DNA of 64,000 nucleotides from Pseudoduganella rivuli (GTDB taxonomy: Bacteria; Pseudomonadota; Gammaproteobacteria; Burkholderiales; Burkholderiaceae_D), in the NCBI RefSeq assembly GCF_009674485.1, contig NZ_WKJJ01000005.1, positions 310,001 through 374,000 on the forward strand, read 5' to 3'. A program made the translations under genes and the position numbers. Shown one piece after another: positions 59,900 to 64,000 of the stretch (the stretch's first letter is position 1; each line of letters opens with the position of its first letter). Under the pieces are notes generated by a model. That model did not search any database and was not told where the DNA came from. It saw only the letters and a program-made list of their open reading frames with translations.

Positions 59900-60036
59900 A
59901 CTGGTCAAACCCGGCGCATTCCCGATCAACAGAGTGAGTGTTTTGCCGGGTGTCTTCGTGCCGCCCCGTGGAAGCCACTATCATGGCCCATCGCCGGAAA
60001 AACCGGCTGCGAGCGATGATGAGACGGGATGGCACG

Positions 60037-63000
60037 ATGATCAATAAGAACAGGAGACTGCGCGGGCACGCCGTGCATTTCAGTATGCTGGCGCTGGCCT
60101 TGTCCGTGAGCACGGCATACGGACAGCAGCAGCCGGCGGTGCCGAATACGGGCGATGCGCTGCTCGATACCATGGGCCTGACGTCCGCCAACAAAGTGCA
60201 GACGGCCGGGCAGCAGGACGCGTCCGATGGTTCCCATTTAAAGGTCGTACCGCGCAAGGGCGCCACCACGTATATCGCGACGGCGTTCCCGTCCACGGCG
60301 GCGCCGTCCCTCAGCCTGTTCAGCGCTTACGACGGCAAGGAGTTTACATCGCTGGCGTCGGAAACCTATGCGCCGCCGGGCGGCGTGCGTGACCCGTCGA
60401 TCTTCCACGCGGATGACGGCTACTACTATGTCGCCTACACGTCCGCCCAAGGCGGCGGCTTTGCCGTCGCCCGCTCGAAGGATTTGCGCAGCTGGTCGCA
60501 CGTGGTCGATGTGGTTGATGTGGCCCTGGCGGGCGCCCGCGCGCCGGAATGGCTGCAAGGAAGCGATGGCAAGGTGCACGTGATCGTGTCGGCCGCGCAG
60601 CGCGACGGCGCCGCCGTCAACTACCTGCTGACGGCGGCCGGTACCGGCTTCAAGCGCTTTGGCAAGCCGGTGCGCCTGCCAGGGCTGGATGGCTATGTGG
60701 ACGCCTTTGCCGTGCGCGATGGCGGCGTGTTCCGGCTGCTGGCCCGCAAGCAGGCCACGGGACACCTGGAAATGGCGGTGGCCCGCGATCCGTCCGGCCC
60801 GTGGACCATGGAAAAGACGGGCGACTGGGCTGGCTGGGGGGCAGACAATGGCGCGCCAGCGCTGGTGAAGCTGGAGGACGGCGGCTGGCGCCTGTATTTC
60901 GAGGGCGACGGCGGCAGGCGCTATTACAGCAGCGACAGCCGGGATTGGACGTCGTGGTCGCCGAAAGCGGAACTGGCGTCGATGTCGGGCACGGCGCGCC
61001 ACTTTACGGTGATTGCCGAACCGTCGAAGGTTGTCGATGCCGCCACCGCGCCGAAGCACAAGCCGCAGACCGTCACGTGGGACCGGCATTCGCTGATGCT
61101 CGACGGCCGGCGCAAGATGATCTGGGGCGGTGAAATCCACCCGTTCCGCCTGCCGTCGCCGGACCTGTGGCGCGACGTGCTGCAAAAGATGAAGGCGATG
61201 GGGATGAACACCGTGTCGTTTTATTTCGACTGGGGCTACCACACGGCGCGCCCAGGCGAATATGACTTCACGGGCATCCGCAACATGGAGCGCGCCATCG
61301 AGATGGCCGAAGAGCTGGACATGTACGTCATCATGCGGGTGGGACCGTACGTCAACGCCGAGCTGACGCGGGGCGGATTCCCCGGCTGGCTGGCGCGCCA
61401 GCGCGCCGTGGCGCGCACCGATGCGCCGGACTATATCCGCGCGGCCGACGAGTGGCTGACGCAAATCAACGCCATCGTGGCGCGCCACCAGGTCACCAAT
61501 GGCGGCGGTAACGTCATCGCCTACCAGCTGGAAAATGAACTGAGCCAGACCACCGACGCGCACAAACGCTACATGCGCCACTTGCACGACAAGGTGCGGG
61601 CGGACGGCATCACGGTGCCGCTGTTCCACAATTCGGCGGGCCGCCTGCCTAACTGGACGCCGCCGGAATCGAGCGCGCCGTTTGCCGTGCCGGGTCCGAC
61701 GGACCTGTATGCATTCGATGGCTATCCGGGCGGCGGCTGCACCAACACGCGCACGCCGGGCAAGCCGAACACGGTCCCCAACTGGGGCATGTATGGCGAA
61801 ATGCCGCCGGCGGGAACGGCCGGTCCCGTGAAGATCGGCGCGCTGGCGTCGCCGAAGACGCCCGGCTTTGCTGCTGAAATCGGCGGCGGCTGGTTCGACT
61901 TCTGGGGCAGCGTAGGGACGTACGAATGCACGGCGGAGCGGATCGGTTCCAGCTATACGCGCGTGTTTTATGGTTCCAGCCTGGTCAACGCCTTGTCGCT
62001 GCACACGGTGTACATGGTGTACGGCGGCACGTCGTGGGGCTGGTCGCCGGCCTCGGTGGTGTACACGTCCTACGATTACGGCGCAGCCATCGACGAAGGG
62101 CGGGGCTTGCGCGAAAAGGCGCTGACCCTGAAGCAGATGGGTCATTTCGTGCAGGCGGCGGAAGGCTTGTTGGCAAAGATGGACAAGGCGGAACCGCTTG
62201 CCGCATCGACGGACCGCATCAAGCTGTATCACAACATCAGCCCGGATGGGGGCGCGCGCCTGATTTATGCGCAGCATTACCCGTCGGATGCGACCACCAA
62301 CGATCCGTTCAGTTTTACGCTGAAACTGAAGGCGGGCAGCTATACGGTGCCGCAGCAGGGCAGGCTGGCGCTGAACGGTCATGACGCCAAGCTGCTGCTG
62401 GCCGACTATGCGCTGGAACGCCAGCAACTGGTGTACACGACGTCCGATACGCAAACGCACATGCGGCAGGGCGCGCGCGACCTGGCCTTGCTGTATGGCC
62501 GCTCGGGCGAGGATGGCGAGACGGTGTTGCGCTATGCGCAGGCGCCGAAGGTGGAAGTGTTGCAGGGGCAGGTGGCCCATGCCTATGACGCGGCGCGCGG
62601 CGACTTGCGGCTCAATTACGTGCACAAGGATTTGGCCATCGTGCGCATTACGCCGGCGGGAGGCGCGCCGCTGCTGCTGTTGCTGGCGGACGATGCGGCC
62701 GGGCGCCAGATTTGGAAAGTGGAGACGGTGCACGGGCCGGTCTTGCTGCGCTCTTCGGCGCTGGTGCGGTCGGCAGCGTGGCAGCAGGGCGTCCTCGCGG
62801 TGCAGGGTGACAGCACGGCGCCGTCCACGCTCGACGTGTGGGCGGACCGCGCCGCCACCGGTGTGCGCTTCAACGGGCAGGCGCTGAAGCTTGCCCGAGG
62901 CAGCGATGGCCGTGTCGTGGCCGGCGGTATTGCCGGTCCCGCGCCGTACCGGCTGCCGGACTTGATGGCGCTGCCGTGGGGCATGCGCGTGGATTCACCG

Positions 63001-64000
63001 GAAGCGCGGGCGGACTTCGATGACAGCGGCTGGCGCAAGGCCGACCTCACCGTCAGCGCGGCCACCACGGCCACGCAGCCGCCGCAGGGGCAGCCCGTGC
63101 TGGCCATGAGCGACTATGGCTTCCACCATGGCGACGTCTGGTACCGGGGGCGCTTCGAACTGGCGCCCGGTCACACGCTGCCGACGCAGCTGGAACTGGC
63201 TTATGGCGGAGGCGGCGCGGGCATGCTGCAAGGTTGGCTGGATGGCGTGTATCTCGGCGTCAGCGAAGTGCCGTCCGGCGAAGCGCGGCCGAAGACCACG
63301 GCAACCGCATCGTTCACGTTGCCGGCGGATGCCCTGAAACCGGGACCGCACGTGTTGTCCGTCATGGTGCGCAACAATTCGCACAACTGGGACCTGGCCG
63401 CCAATGACGAGCACAAGGAAGCGCGCGGTTTGATCAGCGCTTCGCTGGCCGCGCCGCAGGGAGCGAAATTCGCCACGCCGATCGCGTGGAAATTGCAGGG
63501 CAACCGGGGCGGCGAGGAAATCGCCGACCTGGTGAGGGGACCGATGAACAATGGCGGCTTGTACGGCGAGCGGCAGGGCTGGTATTTGCCGACGTCCGGC
63601 GCGGCCATAGCGGATGGCTGGGCTGCCGCGTCGCCCGGTATTGCGCCACCGCAGGCCGGCACTTACTGGCTGCGCACCAAGTTCAAGCTGGACTTGCCCA
63701 AGCAGCACGACATCCAGCTGGGCCTGGCCTTCGGCGACACCAGCAAGCCGCAATCGGCGGCCAAGACCCGGGTGCTGATGTTCGTCAACGGCTGGAACAT
63801 GGGTAACTTCATCAGCCACATCGGCCCACAGCGCACCTTCGTACTGCCGCCCGGGATTTTGAACGCGAACGGTGACAACACCATTGCGCTGGCCGTGACG
63901 ACGGATGGCAAGCCGGAAAATGCGCTGGAGCCGGTCAAACTGGTTACGCTGCGCGCAGCTCGGGGCGGCGTACCGGTAACCCCGGTCGCGCAACCCGAAA
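60037..64000 (+). CDS. GH43-like/GH35 beta-galactosidase, C-terminus cut by the window
   Basis: At least 1321 residues, open to the right edge. A signal peptide (ALALSVSTAYG) precedes a five-bladed-propeller GH43-like domain (about 100-335; GGVRDPSIFHADDGYYYVAY with Asp119). A GH35 beta-galactosidase domain follows from about 349: DRHSLMLDGRRKMIWGGEIH, acid/base Glu501 (YQLENEL) and nucleophile Glu614 (AAEIGGGWF). Further beta-sandwich domains follow, including two jelly-roll-like parts. It is secreted or periplasmic and likely acts on galactose-containing polysaccharide. ATG 60016 and 60019 are alternative starts. The real C-terminus is probably close beyond position 64000. Confidence 0.8.
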   Translation, partial: MINKNRRLRGHAVHFSMLALALSVSTAYGQQQPAVPNTGDALLDTMGLTSANKVQTAGQQDASDGSHLKVVPRKGATTYIATAFPSTAAPSLSLFSAYDGKEFTSLASETYAPPGGVRDPSIFHADDGYYYVAYTSAQGGGFAVARSKDLRSWSHVVDVVDVALAGARAPEWLQGSDGKVHVIVSAAQRDGAAVNYLLTAAGTGFKRFGKPVRLPGLDGYVDAFAVRDGGVFRLLARKQATGHLEMAVARDPSGPWTMEKTGDWAGWGADNGAPALVKLEDGGWRLYFEGDGGRRYYSSDSRDWTSWSPKAELASMSGTARHFTVIAEPSKVVDAATAPKHKPQTVTWDRHSLMLDGRRKMIWGGEIHPFRLPSPDLWRDVLQKMKAMGMNTVSFYFDWGYHTARPGEYDFTGIRNMERAIEMAEELDMYVIMRVGPYVNAELTRGGFPGWLARQRAVARTDAPDYIRAADEWLTQINAIVARHQVTNGGGNVIAYQLENELSQTTDAHKRYMRHLHDKVRADGITVPLFHNSAGRLPNWTPPESSAPFAVPGPTDLYAFDGYPGGGCTNTRTPGKPNTVPNWGMYGEMPPAGTAGPVKIGALASPKTPGFAAEIGGGWFDFWGSVGTYECTAERIGSSYTRVFYGSSLVNALSLHTVYMVYGGTSWGWSPASVVYTSYDYGAAIDEGRGLREKALTLKQMGHFVQAAEGLLAKMDKAEPLAASTDRIKLYHNISPDGGARLIYAQHYPSDATTNDPFSFTLKLKAGSYTVPQQGRLALNGHDAKLLLADYALERQQLVYTTSDTQTHMRQGARDLALLYGRSGEDGETVLRYAQAPKVEVLQGQVAHAYDAARGDLRLNYVHKDLAIVRITPAGGAPLLLLLADDAAGRQIWKVETVHGPVLLRSSALVRSAAWQQGVLAVQGDSTAPSTLDVWADRAATGVRFNGQALKLARGSDGRVVAGGIAGPAPYRLPDLMALPWGMRVDSPEARADFDDSGWRKADLTVSAATTATQPPQGQPVLAMSDYGFHHGDVWYRGRFELAPGHTLPTQLELAYGGGGAGMLQGWLDGVYLGVSEVPSGEARPKTTATASFTLPADALKPGPHVLSVMVRNNSHNWDLAANDEHKEARGLISASLAAPQGAKFATPIAWKLQGNRGGEEIADLVRGPMNNGGLYGERQGWYLPTSGAAIADGWAAASPGIAPPQAGTYWLRTKFKLDLPKQHDIQLGLAFGDTSKPQSAAKTRVLMFVNGWNMGNFISHIGPQRTFVLPPGILNANGDNTIALAVTTDGKPENALEPVKLVTLRAARGGVPVTPVAQPE

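Noticed and set aside
60238..62733. 831-codon open frame on the minus strand
   Set aside because: It is antisense to the GH43/GH35 gene, has Arg/His/Gln-rich shadow composition and no family motif.

Overview
This window comes from a GC-rich proteobacterial chromosome. Codon use, the start of a monomeric NADP-isocitrate dehydrogenase at the left edge, the 7TM-DISM diguanylate cyclase and the secreted beta-galactosidase at the right edge all fit a betaproteobacterium of the Massilia/Duganella (Oxalobacteraceae) type. The genus is an inference; no rRNA or tRNA is present to confirm it.

About 2.1-50 kb is a large aerobic steroid catabolism cluster, mostly in recognisable families of the 9,10-seco pathway known from Comamonas (tes) and Mycobacterium/Rhodococcus (hsa/ksh/ipd/fad). 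(1) Entry and ring A/B opening: hydroxysteroid dehydrogenases (5087-5860; hsdA 46719-47513), ketosteroid isomerase (33834-34259), an FAD steroid dehydrogenase of the delta4 type (3439-5100), a delta1-type KstD fused to an RND permease (26180-30316), and KshA/KshB 9alpha-hydroxylase (31532-32566, 5871-6902). (2) Ring A: HsaA/HsaB hydroxylase, HsaC extradiol dioxygenase, HsaD hydrolase, and HsaE/G/F for the small fragment. (3) Rings C/D: FadD3, IpdA/B/C/F, EchA20 and several acyl-CoA dehydrogenases, thiolases and hydratases in one operon of 14 genes (10556-25020). (4) Envelope: a YCF48-like protein, the RND-KstD fusion, a DUF1302 protein and a DUF1329 protein. (5) Control: a LuxR-type regulator resembling TeiR (32593-33741) directly behind kshA. 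(6) A minus-strand operon (45077-48997) has a Baeyer-Villiger-type monooxygenase, HsdA and two more SDRs.

Two repeated non-coding signals tie the cluster together. A 20-bp dyad (CATCGTC-N6-GACGATG and variants) sits before eight steroid promoters, with a ninth weaker copy; at each, a NANNNT-like -10 hexamer lies 33 bp from the dyad centre (one copy needs a 2-bp shift). This looks like the operator of a class II activator, most simply the LuxR regulator. A REP-like hairpin with the core GGCGGTTTCCGC occurs five times, always between genes and mostly at operon ends.

The flanks are ordinary accessory or housekeeping DNA. Left: icd start, a lipoprotein and a periplasmic SurE-like protein. Right (50-64 kb): small membrane and NTF2-like proteins, a secreted EEP-family hydrolase, a LysR regulator divergent from an SDR plus tautomerase, a DUF2145 protein, an AAHS-type MFS transporter, a porin with a Cache protein, a pentapeptide-repeat protein and a GH43-like/GH35 two-domain glycosidase that runs off the window. 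No CRISPR array, insertion sequence, tRNA or rRNA was seen. No gap between genes exceeds 300 bases.
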